DNA from: Mansonella perstans
Taxonomy: Eukaryota; Nematoda; Chromadorea; Rhabditida; Onchocercidae
Direction of reading: 5' to 3'
Assembly: GCA_037074765.1 (NCBI GenBank)
Contig: JBAMDO010000580.1
Span: 310,001 to 374,000, forward strand
DNA length: 64,000 bases
Positions within the stretch are counted from its first letter, which is position 1. Each line of letters opens with the position of its first letter. The notes under the pieces were generated by a model that was not told the origin of the DNA, made no database searches, and worked only from the letters and a program-made list of their open reading frames with translations. A program made the position numbers and the translations under genes. Below, in pieces: positions 42,689-52,724 of the stretch.

Positions 42689-44392
42689 ATGATTAATAAT
42701 ACCGTTTCAATGAATAAAATGTCTTCCATCGCCAAAAAAGCATCATCGGGAGTGTTAGCGAAAAGTGGTAATCTTATGTCGTGGTTGAAACCGAAGGAGA
42801 TTTCCTTGGAGAAGGAAACCTCATCGAAGATTTCATTTTCTGAAATAAAAGATACTTCGGGTTTGTTATATTTGATATTTGATGTTTGAGTCGTAATGAG
42901 GTAAACACTGGTTTTTGATTTCATTTTATAACAGCTTTCCTTATACCTTGTTATATTGCTTTATTTTTGAATGCTGCAAGCTGTAGGTATTTTTAAAAAT
43001 GAATGACACTTCCAAAAATTATTTAGAATCAGCGAAAGAAGATGTTGTATCTGTGCCACAAGGATCAGTAGAGTATCTAAAAAGTTTGGTTGAAGATGTC
43101 GGCTGGCGAAGAGTGCTTTTGGTTGAGTTTCGGAAGGAATATATGGATAAAATTGTTAAATTTTTGCAAATGGAAAAGGAAAAGGTAGTCTTTAACTGAT
43201 GAGTGTTGTGAAGACGTTGACTTCTTTCATTTGAAAATTTTGGAAGTTAAAAGGATGTTATTCTGCTTTTGGTTGAGTTTCAAAAGAATATGAATAAAAT
43301 CTTCAACTGAAGAATAGTTTACTGTCACTTTCTTAAAAATTACTTCTATTTTTGAACTGCGTCTGTTCAGGGAGTGAAAATTTTTCCACCGCAACATCAA
43401 ATTTTCAACGCTTTTAACCTCACTCCGCTGCAACGAATTAGCATTGTACTTATAGGTCAAGACCCCTATCATGGCGAAAATCAGGTATTTTAAAATTTTC
43501 AGCGAAGACTATAAGAATAGTTCGTTCAATTGAAATAGAATTTCAGGCGCATGGACTGTGCTTCTCAGTTCGCAAAGGTGTCAGACCTCCACCCTCACTT
43601 ATAAATATCTACAAAGTTAGTCATTTGAAATTGCAGACTTCTTTGTTGCAATTTCAATTTATATATTCTTTACTTTTGATATTTGAGGAACTGAAGACAG
43701 ACATACCAAATTTCAAAGTTCCCGACCATGGCTGCCTGGAGTCTTGGGCGCGTCAGGGTGTTTTTATGTTGAATGCTACATTGACTGTTGAGTAAGTAAC
43801 CTTAATGGTAATTGAGAATAACATTGAGTAAATAATCATAAATAGTAAATAAAATCATCGACAAGTTAACTGATAGCTGAATTCTCCTACTTGGCAAAGT
43901 TATAGAGAGTTGCTATAAGTTGCTGAACCAGGGTTTTTGTAATAAAATATGTCAATTTCATATAAGCTAAGCTTTCATGTAGAACGCATTTTTTACATCT
44001 GAATTGTTCCAGCTATTTAATCGTGAAAATATTTAGAGCTCATCGAGCAAATTCGCATAATCATATCGGATGGCAGAAATTCACTGATGAAGTAATTCGA
44101 ATCATTTCACGTGACTGTAAGGGAATTGTCTTTTTGCTTTGGGGGGGATTCGCTCATAAGAAGGAATATATGATTGACAAGAAAAAGCACATTGTTATCA
44201 AGGTTATTATTTTTTAGCCACATTTCCGTGAAATATGTCAAATTAATGAGGACTTGAATTCATCAGTTTTTTCAGACCGCGCATCCATCTCCATTAAGTG
44301 CACGCATGTTTTTCGGTTGCAAATGTTTTTCGAGAGCCAATGAAGCGTTATTGAAACTTGGACGACCGCCTATCGATTGGAGTGCATTCTGA
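42689..44392 (+). CDS. ung-1: Uracil-DNA glycosylase (family 1, UNG)
   Basis: Exons are 42689-42883, 42987-43184, 43371-43484, 43547-43615, 43688-43791, 44037-44202 and 44276-44392, all with agreeing phases, giving about 320 residues. The enzyme removes uracil from DNA to start base-excision repair in nucleus and/or mitochondria. The catalytic features are intact: GQDPYHG water-activating loop, [20 protein letters not shown], the [11 protein letters not shown] uracil-pocket strand, [11 protein letters not shown], and [13 protein letters not shown] with the DNA-intercalating Leu. It ends with PIDWSAF and a stop. Exon 1 (Lys/Ser-rich, includes [12 protein letters not shown]) could be a targeting or protein-interaction tail. 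Its junction with exon 2 is the least certain, because translation could also begin at the ATG near 42999. An imperfect copy of the end of exon 2 lies in the next intron, near 43260. Confidence 0.95.
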
Positions 44393-45642
44393 AGTCTTTT
44401 TGGCATTGGGCTTTTATATTGATAGTTTACTACAGTTTTGATGAAATATCTTTTTACTTATATTACTCCATTTTTTTTTTTTTTTTTGTTAGCACATATT
44501 TTTATGTGAATTTGTTTTTTGTTGCTGTACAGATTTTATACTTGTTCAAGTCTTATTCATGAGTTTTCATGCATCTCATTATTTTCATCTTATCATTTGC
44601 ATCTAATTACTTTCATCTTATCACTTGCATCTAATTACTTTCATCTTATCATTTGCATCTAATTACTTTCATCTTATCATTTGCATCTAATTACTTTCAT
44701 TTTATCATTTGCATCCAATTACTTTCATCTTATCACTTGCATCTCATTATTTTCATCTTAACAATGTAAGAAACACTCCGTTTAACTTTTAATTTTCATG
44801 TTCAGCTCATTTTCTCAATTGTTTTTGTTATTATAACTTCCAAAAAGAATCATCCTTCATGAAGAAATGCATTATTAAGCATTTTACACTGCTTCCCATT
44901 TTCTATTAAATATCGTTGATTTTGTTCGCAGTGCAGCTTTACACGTTTTATATTTTACAGGTTTTACAATCTTAGAAAAATCAATTTATTACACTCCAAG
45001 TTATTGTACAGTTTTTTTACGTGACAATAATGAGAGGGCACGTTTCCTGCTAGATTTCCTATTTTTTGTTTTTTTTTAGGGATTTTTCAGAAACAGTTCA
45101 TCCTTTTTTCGAAAGAATGCAAATAACTCGCGTGAAAAAAGATACATGGAGAAATTAGCATGGATTTTTTTTCGTATGAAGCATTACTTGCTATAGGTCT
45201 TTGGACCATTTGCTGTTGCGTTCTTAAGGTTATCAAACTTTTTAGAGTTACCATCTTATTCGATTGAATGGTTGGAATCATGAGCTTAGCTCAGGAATAT
45301 TGGGGCAAATACTTTACCTACTACTCGTATACTATATAATCCTGATAATTTTCGTTCAAATAAACAATATTAAGGATGTTTTATTCTTTCCGCAGACTCT
45401 CCATACATATGTAATAAAACTATAATATAAGCGGAAAGCTAGCATATTTGCGATATACATGTGTTTATGATGCGGCCATGCTTACAGAAGTAGACGTAGA
45501 TACCTTCTTGATTAGAGAAGTCTTCGAAATTAGGAAGGACAGAAGCATTTTTTCCTGAATGAATAATCATATAATTGTGATTAGAATGACAGCTACATTC
45601 ATTGCGGCACGGTATAATCCCTATGAACATTTGATAAATGCT
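44393..45642. other. Convergent intergenic region
   Basis: This lies between the stop codons of UNG (plus) and the Gly-rich gene (minus). It contains a 28-bp minisatellite near 44570-44760 and several T tracts. No coding exon is supported. Confidence 0.65.
44570..44762. repeat. 28-bp tandem repeat, about 7 copies
   Basis: The unit contains ATTACTTTCATCTTATCA followed by TTTGCATCTA. Copies differ by single substitutions (C/T at TCA[C/T]TTGCATC, and CTCATTATTTTC at the array ends). The copies abut with no spacers, so this is a minisatellite and not a CRISPR-like array. It lies about 180 bp past the UNG stop. Confidence 0.95.
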
Positions 45643-47720
45643 TTATCGAACAGAGAAATAGGCTGAAGTGGCCCCTGGTGCAGCGCCACCTCCGCCACCG
45701 GATGGTGAAAAGTATGCCGATACACCTGGGCTTGCAGCGCCGCCTCTACCACCGCCACCGATTGGCGGAGAACCGCCGCCGCCACCACCACCACCACCAC
45801 CAACGCCGAAGTAGGCGGAAGTGTACCCACCACCACCACCACCTATAAACATAAAAAATTACTTCATAAAATAATTTTTCAGCTGGAAATTTTAAAAATC
45901 TAGGCTTGTCACTGTAACTGCAGATAAAAAATACAGAATTCGAAAATGTGAAATTCAGTCCAAAAATAATAACAAACAAGTACCTCCACCAACACCAAAG
46001 TAAGCAGACGTAGCTCCACCGCCACCTGGCGATGTTGGCGAGTATCCCCCTCCTGCTGGCGCTGAAATTTTGCCATTTTTAAACATGCGCACTTTGTGAA
46101 GTATTTATTAACATATTATTTTAAATAGATATTCAATTTCATTTCATAAAATCATCTCGGTCTTTAAAAACTTTCAGAACATTGAAATTAAGTTTAATTT
46201 GATTGTTTTATTACCTGGCGGAGCTCCAATGGCAGTTTTTGATAAGTCAACTGGTGCTCCGATAGCAGTCTTGGTCGGGTCTACCGCACCAATAGCTGTT
46301 CTGGTAGGATCCACAGCACCAATAGCAGTTCGAGTGGGATCTACAGCACCGATAGCAGTTCGAGTGGGATCTACAGCACCGATAGCGGTTCGAGTGGGGT
46401 CTACAGCACCGATAGCAGTTCGAGTGGGATCTACAGCACCGATAGCAGTTTTTGTTGGATCCACAGCACCAATAGCGGTTTTAGTAGGATCCACGGCACC
46501 GATAGCAGTTCGAGTGGGATCTACAGCACCGATAGCAGTTCGAGTGGGATCTACAGCACCGATAGCGGTTCTTGTTGGGTCCACAGCACCAATAGCGGTT
46601 TTAGTAGGATCCACGGCACCAATAGCGGTTCGAGTGGGATCTACAGCACCGATAGCAGTTTTTGTTGGGTCCACAGCACCAATAGCGGTTCTAGTAGGAT
46701 CCACGGCACCGATAGCAGTTTTCGTCGGATCAACGGCTCCAATGGCAGTTCTTGTCGGGTCAATAGCTGTTTTCAAAGTTCAATGAAATATTTTTACTAT
46801 TATCGATTATCTTAACAGATATTTCTTTGAATGCTATCGGCATTTATTCAAGCATACAATTCAAATATATATCTGCGGCAGGAACAACATCAAATATCCA
46901 CATATGGAACTTCCAGATTATATGTGTAGGGTTGCAAACATTCCACTTATAATCCGTATCCTATGCTTGTTCATCAACTTCTTAGCACCTTATTTCCCAA
47001 CTTATTAGCTAGATAATTTCAGATAGCAAGATATTCTGCAGTGCAAAAACAAAAATTCGCATTTCAAATTTCCGTTTTCTTGTTCTCAGTGCGATAGCAT
47101 ATTTTTAGCTGACTAAAAGGTTTGGAACTAAACAAATACTGAAATGATCTTATGATTTTGATTGCCAATATATACTGAAAGCTATTTTTGATTTTTTTAT
47201 TACAAAGAGCCAGCTTGAATAAACTAAACATTTAATGTTAATAAGTGGCCCATTATCATTGTTTCCCATTAGATATGCCACTATATCATGTACTTTTTTT
47301 CATTTGCTTTCAAGAGAAAATTTCTTTCAAAATCACGAATTGTTTTGTTGTAACTGAACAAAATTCAACCAAGTATTTTTCATTTTCTCAAAAAATATCG
47401 GTATTTTAATCCGAACTTTTAACCTTTAACAATTAAAACATACCTATTGGTGAGCCTGCTCCTCCTCCTCCCAAACCTCCAGGTGCAGTCGGCGAGAAAT
47501 ACGCCGAAACAGTTCCAACTCCTGCTGCCGGTGCTCCTGGTGCAGCGAAATAAGCGGACGTTGTACCACCAGCACCTCCACCTCCACCCCCAAAACTCAT
47601 AGCACCACCTCCACTACCAACACCAGGTCTTGCCCCTGGTGCTGCGAAATATGCGGATACTGTCCCTGGTGCAGCACCGCCACCACCGCCACCACTCGGT
47701 GAAAAATACTGCGACGTCAT
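45643..47720 (-). CDS. Gly-rich protein with SAYF motifs and DPT(R/K)TAIGAV decapeptide repeats
   Basis: Four exons: 47720-47444, 46766-46215, 46061-45984 and 45842-45643, giving about 368 residues. All three introns are phase 1, so the inner exons can be gained or lost without shifting frame. Exons 1, 3 and 4 encode poly-Gly stretches punctuated by a five-residue motif, (T/V)S(A/Q)YF, seen eight times and usually followed by Gly-, Ala- or Ser/Pro-rich sequence. Exon 2 is almost wholly 17 copies of DPT(R/K)TAIGAV plus one diverged VDLSKTAIGAP. There is no signal peptide, membrane segment or known domain. I do not recognise the family. Its low complexity suggests a structural or assembly role, but that is a guess. 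The start is the first ATG (MTSQYFSPSG); an upstream exon cannot be excluded. It lies about 530 bp downstream of the KH gene on the same strand. Confidence 0.75.
46226..46764 (-). repeat. 30-bp coding minisatellite, about 18 copies
   Basis: The unit, read on the plus strand, contains GATAGCAGTTCGAGTGGGAT and CTACAGCACC. Variants alternate CGA/TTT/CTT/TTA-type codons, which on the coding strand switch Arg and Lys. Neighbouring copies share blocks of variants, suggesting recent unequal exchange or gene conversion. The array stays in frame throughout and makes up nearly all of the second exon of the Gly-rich gene. The complementary strand is also open, but that is a by-product of the repeat. Confidence 0.95.
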
Positions 47721-48249
47721 CCCTCTTTCGGTCACGCCGCACGTTAGTTACAAGAATGCAAACAATAATTTAATAGTTGAAATTCGATTTTAAATCACAT
47801 TTAACCCTAAAAATTGACTTACTTCATTTAATTTAATACATGCAAATATGTAAATTTTGTCTCTGCCAACTGACAACAATAAGATTGTTATAGTACTGTT
47901 ATCATGTGATTATTTCAAACATGATCAAAATGTCCATTTATTCATTGTAGTCTACATTTAACAACAATGATATAAATATATATTACATGATTTTTAATTC
48001 CATAATTGAAACAACAGAAATAGCTTATTACGACAGGAAACAGCAAATCTCCTCTAAGCAATCACAATATCGAATCAATTACGAAAAGATTATCGGAGGA
48101 AGAAGTGAGAAAATAAATTGATAATTTTTGATAGTTGGAAAGCAAAATAAACAAGATATTACATCTTATTTTAATTTCATTTTTCACAGGCGCCATATTT
48201 TTATTAAAATTACTCTTCGCTAAGCCATAATATGTGAGCGAGAATTATA
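47721..48249. other. Spacer between KH gene and Gly-rich gene
   Basis: This is 530 bp of AT-rich sequence between two minus-strand genes. The distance is somewhat long but possible for a nematode operon. No exon or clear SL2-type element is visible. Confidence 0.5.
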
Positions 48250-50830
48250 TTAAAGTTCACTGTCACTGAAAACTTTCCTCGACATCACTTTTCGTGGTGG
48301 CTTTTTGTACTTGAGTTGCATAAAGGCCTAGAAAGCAATAAAGATGGGCAGTTAGAAAGTCTTGTGTTTGCTGTTCACGGGTACCACAATGTTCATTAAA
48401 GTGTAAAAAACAATAATCACTTGCTTTATGGAAGTAGGAGACAGCGCGTTCATCTGCGACGGTTCCGGTTCAAAATTAAAACGTTTAGATAGTTGTGTTG
48501 CATCCGATAAACTGGTGCGAGTCATGTTTTTATTCATTCCGGGTGTTTCTTTCAGAAAATTCTGAATATAAGCTTGAGCAGCTTCGCATTCTTCCACATT
48601 CTGACCAATAATTTCTACAGGAAATTCACCGTCATGCTTCGCCTCTGTATGCAACTACAATTAGTCATTATATCGGTGAATTATATTTAACTACGTGACG
48701 CAAAGGATTCTGTTTTTTTCTTTTAATAGTTCCCGTATTAAGTGTTCTAACCCTTGCACTGATAAAAAAAAAAAAAAACAAAAATATGTCAGAAGTTATC
48801 TGCTTCAATACTGAAGACGGTCCAAGATTTTTTAAATTCTGTAAAATATGAAACCGAAATGGAGCACTTTGTGCGCTCCTCAATTCTTCTCTTATTTACT
48901 CCTCGTGTTCCAATTAGACGTGATGCTTCAGAAGCAGGCACGCTAAAAGTCAAGCTTTTGTCTGTTGGACTGCGTAGCGCAGCTTCGCATTCATCCACTA
49001 GAAAGCATTCGTAAATTACTGAAGAGGTATAATGAATGAATTCATTTCAAATCTGAGATAACATTCCAAAAAAACAGAAAATATACATTTGCGACAAGAT
49101 ACTTCCGGAATTGATCGTGAGACACGCGAACCGCAGCAAATTGTTACTGGAGTTGGCCATCTGCGAATTTTCCCAACATGACTTTCAATTAGTTCCATCA
49201 GTGCTGTCTTTGCAGCTAATGCATTAGCGAGCTGTAATTAGCTTGCTAAGCTCATTTACGCTTCTATCGCTTCATGTTGTTCAACTCTTTCCCTTTCTGA
49301 CCTATCACTTTCATTAAACATGCTTGTAAAAGATATGAAAATCTACGAATTGTAGTGAATTTAGTGAGATAAGGATTAAACAGAAGCTAAATAAAATGTG
49401 TATCTCTTTAATTTCTAAAAAGCAATATAAATATAACAAATCTAAAATAAATTAAAACATACATCTTTGGTGATTATATCAATCTTAGTGTTACCAACTG
49501 GGTCAATATCCTGAAAATTTGGTTCAACGATGCACCGGGATGAACGTTCCAAAGCATTTACACTTCTCTTATCGTTTAAAAATACGAACTGTGCAATTGC
49601 ACTCGGAATATTCATTAAAAGAACGCATGGTTTTTCATTAAAGCCTTGCAAAGTGCTGTCTGAAAATATTATCACAAATTTACATAGAGAACATGTAATG
49701 GTCGAGAATTTGAAGGGAAGAACTTGCTTTAAATTTCACAATTGATGAGTGATGAAAGCAAAACAGATACAAACACAAAAAATTTACAACAAAAAAAAAA
49801 AATAAGTTGAATATTGAATGTAACCTCAACAAATTAAATGTCATCATATATTCTCTCCTCGTCCATTTATATACGAAAACAAACCATGGAGATCTAAACT
49901 TACTGTTCTTAAGAGATGATTTTCGAAGAATCGAAACTATCGTGTCGTAGACATCACAAACTGAAGCTCCGTTCCCAAAAATACAAACTCGGCCATTATC
50001 TGCCTGCAAAAGTAGATTGTTAGAAATAATAACTACTTCGCGCTCTTATTCAAAAACATACTTTCAACTGCAGTACTCCCGTTCGATGTAGAAGAATTTT
50101 AGCATTCAGTTGTAGAAGAGCAGCTTCCGAAGGTGATACTTCAAAGAGAAATTGATAGTCTGATTTAGCAGTTAATTCACAAATTTCTATAGCACTGAAA
50201 TACTTTAAAAACAAGAAAATTCAAAGAAAAACATGAAATCAATATGATGATCAGCGTTTATTATAGACTTTATAAATAATAACAAAACCAACTGATACAA
50301 ATCTTAACATTCGTATTGTGGTTGTGTTGCAAACCTTTCATTTTTTAAATTTCATATATCATCAACGATCAATGATTTCTGTAAAAAAAAAGTAACATCA
50401 TTTCAACCGTTTAATAATGTTAACTATTAAATAATGAAAAAGTTCAATAACCGCTGAAAATTATCCATCTTCCAAGCATCAGAAAGTGCATCTTTGATGA
50501 GCTTTAAGTTCTGATTGTTTAGACCTTCCACATGAACCGAATCTTCACCTATTATAAATTTTACATCATATTGTTTTTCCAGCTCCAATAAAACATCACA
50601 TGCATCATTGCCTAAATTTGTAAATTTTTAAATCTTGATAGTTCTCAGTAGATTCTCTCAATTTTTTCAAAATTTTAAAAATTAAAAATGGGAAAATATC
50701 GCCAAATGGATCCTGAAGACAGTATTCACCTATAATGCTTACTCAATTAGAAGAAAAATATTTGACCTGTGACATAAGCAAGGAAAAGTGGCAATTCAAA
50801 TGATAGCTTAGTTGAAAAGCGTTCCGACAT
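48250..50830 (-). CDS. Multi-KH-domain RNA-binding protein (BicC/GLD-3 class possible)
   Basis: Ten exons: 50830-50767, 50611-50452, 50194-50062, 50003-49904, 49659-49463, 49231-49132, 48997-48868, 48758-48695, 48654-48421 and 48327-48250, giving about 419 residues. Only the last KH module keeps a GxxG loop (SRLIGTRGVNKRRIEERT) and a full KH tail (PVEIIGQNVEECEAAQAYI). Three earlier modules look KH-like but lack GxxG: around KFIIGEDSVHVEGLN, around FLFEVSPSEAALLQLNAKIL to VCDVYDTIVSILR, and around CVLLMNIPSAIAQFVF to LANALAAKTALMELI. A run of degenerate KH folds with one intact KH is the layout of the BicC/GLD-3 class of germline translational regulators, but orthology is unproven. The donors of exons 6 and 7 (about 49132 and 48868) were chosen by phase and are the weakest points. 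The tail is basic (KYKKPPRKVMSRK). Confidence 0.75.
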
Positions 50831-52724
50831 TTTTATTTTTCTTTTTCCTCGCACTTAACTGAAATAGGAAAAGTGATTGTTAAATTTAAGATTTAAACGA
50901 GGTAAATTCTGCGAAATAATTTGAAGCGAAACTTAAGCTAAATCAAGTCTAATTTAAGCTAAATTTAAATTTAAATCAACTTAAGCTAGTCAAATGTAAA
51001 CTTTAAGGCCCATAAATTAACAGCTAAAGCAGCCAAATAATCGACATAACTTATTCGTTGAAAATCCATATAAGCAAGTAGATTGCTCGAAGTTTCTTAA
51101 GGCTTTCCATCAATCCATTCTAGAACTAATATTTCCTCATATTGATTTTCTAATTCGATCAATAATTATAAGGAAACAGTATTGATCCATGAAAGTGAAA
51201 CTCTTACTACAGTATCATCTCTGATATCATCTGATATCATTAAATTTCTGATAACATTTTACGTTCAATTAATGTAAGTGTTCGTAGACAGACAATTGAT
51301 AAGGCCTACATTCTTTATATTTCTTAAGTGCAACACTGGAAATATCACTTTTAATTAACTTTCATCTTTCCAAAATCAAACTTATCGAATCGATTGATTC
51401 TTAGTTTTCTTTCTCTCTTCAAAACAGACCATACCAGGTGAACGATATCAAAACAGACCGTATCAGGTGAACGATATCAAAACAGACCGTATCAGGTGAA
51501 CGATATCAAAACAGACCGTATCAGGTGAACGATATCAAAACAGACCGTATCAGGTGAACGATATCAAAACAGACCGTATCAGGTGAACGATATCAAAACA
51601 GACCGTATCAGGTGAACGATATCAAAACAGACCGTATCAGGTGAACGATATCAAAACAGACCGTATCAGGTGAACGATATCAAAACAGACCGTATCAGGT
51701 GAACGATATCAAAACAGACCGTATCAGGTGAACGATATCAAAACAGACCAGGTGAATGACATCACAGAATTCCCATTTTAATAATTCAAAATTCGTCCTT
51801 ATATGAAATGTATATACTATCCAAGCCTCATTTCAACCTTGTTCGTTTAAAATTTTAACTACAACTTTTTACCACAATCCTTTTTTCACCAATTCCATCA
51901 ACTTTCCCGCCAAAACAATTTGAAAAATTGTTTTTTTTTTTTGTTTTCTTTTATTTTTTAATTTGAAAAATCTATGCGAAACGAAGAAACCAGGATACCC
52001 ACAACACTTTTTACCTCATCTCTTGTTTTGTATTAACCAGATTCATTCGATTTAAAATTCAAGGATTCAAGGAGTGCATTTTGTTTCATTCCAATTTACA
52101 CATATCATTTTTTTATTAATGAATTTCATAAAATATGTTCCCACAAATGAACAATTTATCAACAACATTAACTCATCTATCACCTTTCTACATGATCAAT
52201 TCATTACTTCGCATATTAAATTTTTTTCTTTACAAGCTGCTCCAATCTTCTCATACTGGAATCGCCGGTACTTTCTAAAGATGAGATCACTGACGATTGT
52301 GCATCTACTGAAATTGCACAAAAATTAATTGCGAATATTATCTTATAATGAACTTTCCATTAAGAAATTAAAAATTTGATAAAACCTGTTATGGTAATCT
52401 TCCTCACTTGTTTTCCTGTTATCTCCTCAAAGCATCCTTCTCTATATTTATCATGGAAAGTCTATTCCTACAAGGACATAAAATGACAAAGAATTTTCAG
52501 TTCTAATTGTTAAACAATTAGCCATCCTCATCGATTCCTTTTTCAATGGATCCACTATTTAAAGTTCCATTTATTCTTCCGAACATCAAAATATTAAAAA
52601 AAATTGACATTAGTCAAAACTTTACTCGTTTTAAAGAATTTGTCAGAAATCTTCATACTGAAATATTTTCATGGACCATATTACTTTCTTTTCGAATTCA
52701 ACAACACCAAAATAAACAGCAAAA
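50831..52724. other. Intergenic between VPS53 stop and KH gene start
   Basis: AT-rich spacer holding the KH gene promoter, the VPS53 3' UTR and a 29-bp minisatellite near 51423-51757. The plus-strand frames at 52074-52328 and 52546-52728 have no domain support. Confidence 0.6.
51423..51757. repeat. 29-bp tandem repeat, about 12 copies
   Basis: The unit contains AAAACAGACCGTATCAGGTG followed by AACGATATC. The ten central copies look identical; only the first (ATACCAGGT) and last (shortened, GAATGACATC) differ. Such homogeneity suggests recent expansion, so the array may vary between individuals. The copies are contiguous with no spacers. Confidence 0.97.

Noticed and set aside
44570..44762. 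CRISPR-like array
   Set aside because: The 28-bp units abut without unique spacers, and the genome is eukaryotic.
46199..46786. 195-codon plus-strand frame across the 30-bp repeat
   Set aside because: It is the antisense of the SAYF gene exon. A stop-free 30-bp unit leaves both strands open, and only the minus frame joins neighbouring exons in phase with splice sites.
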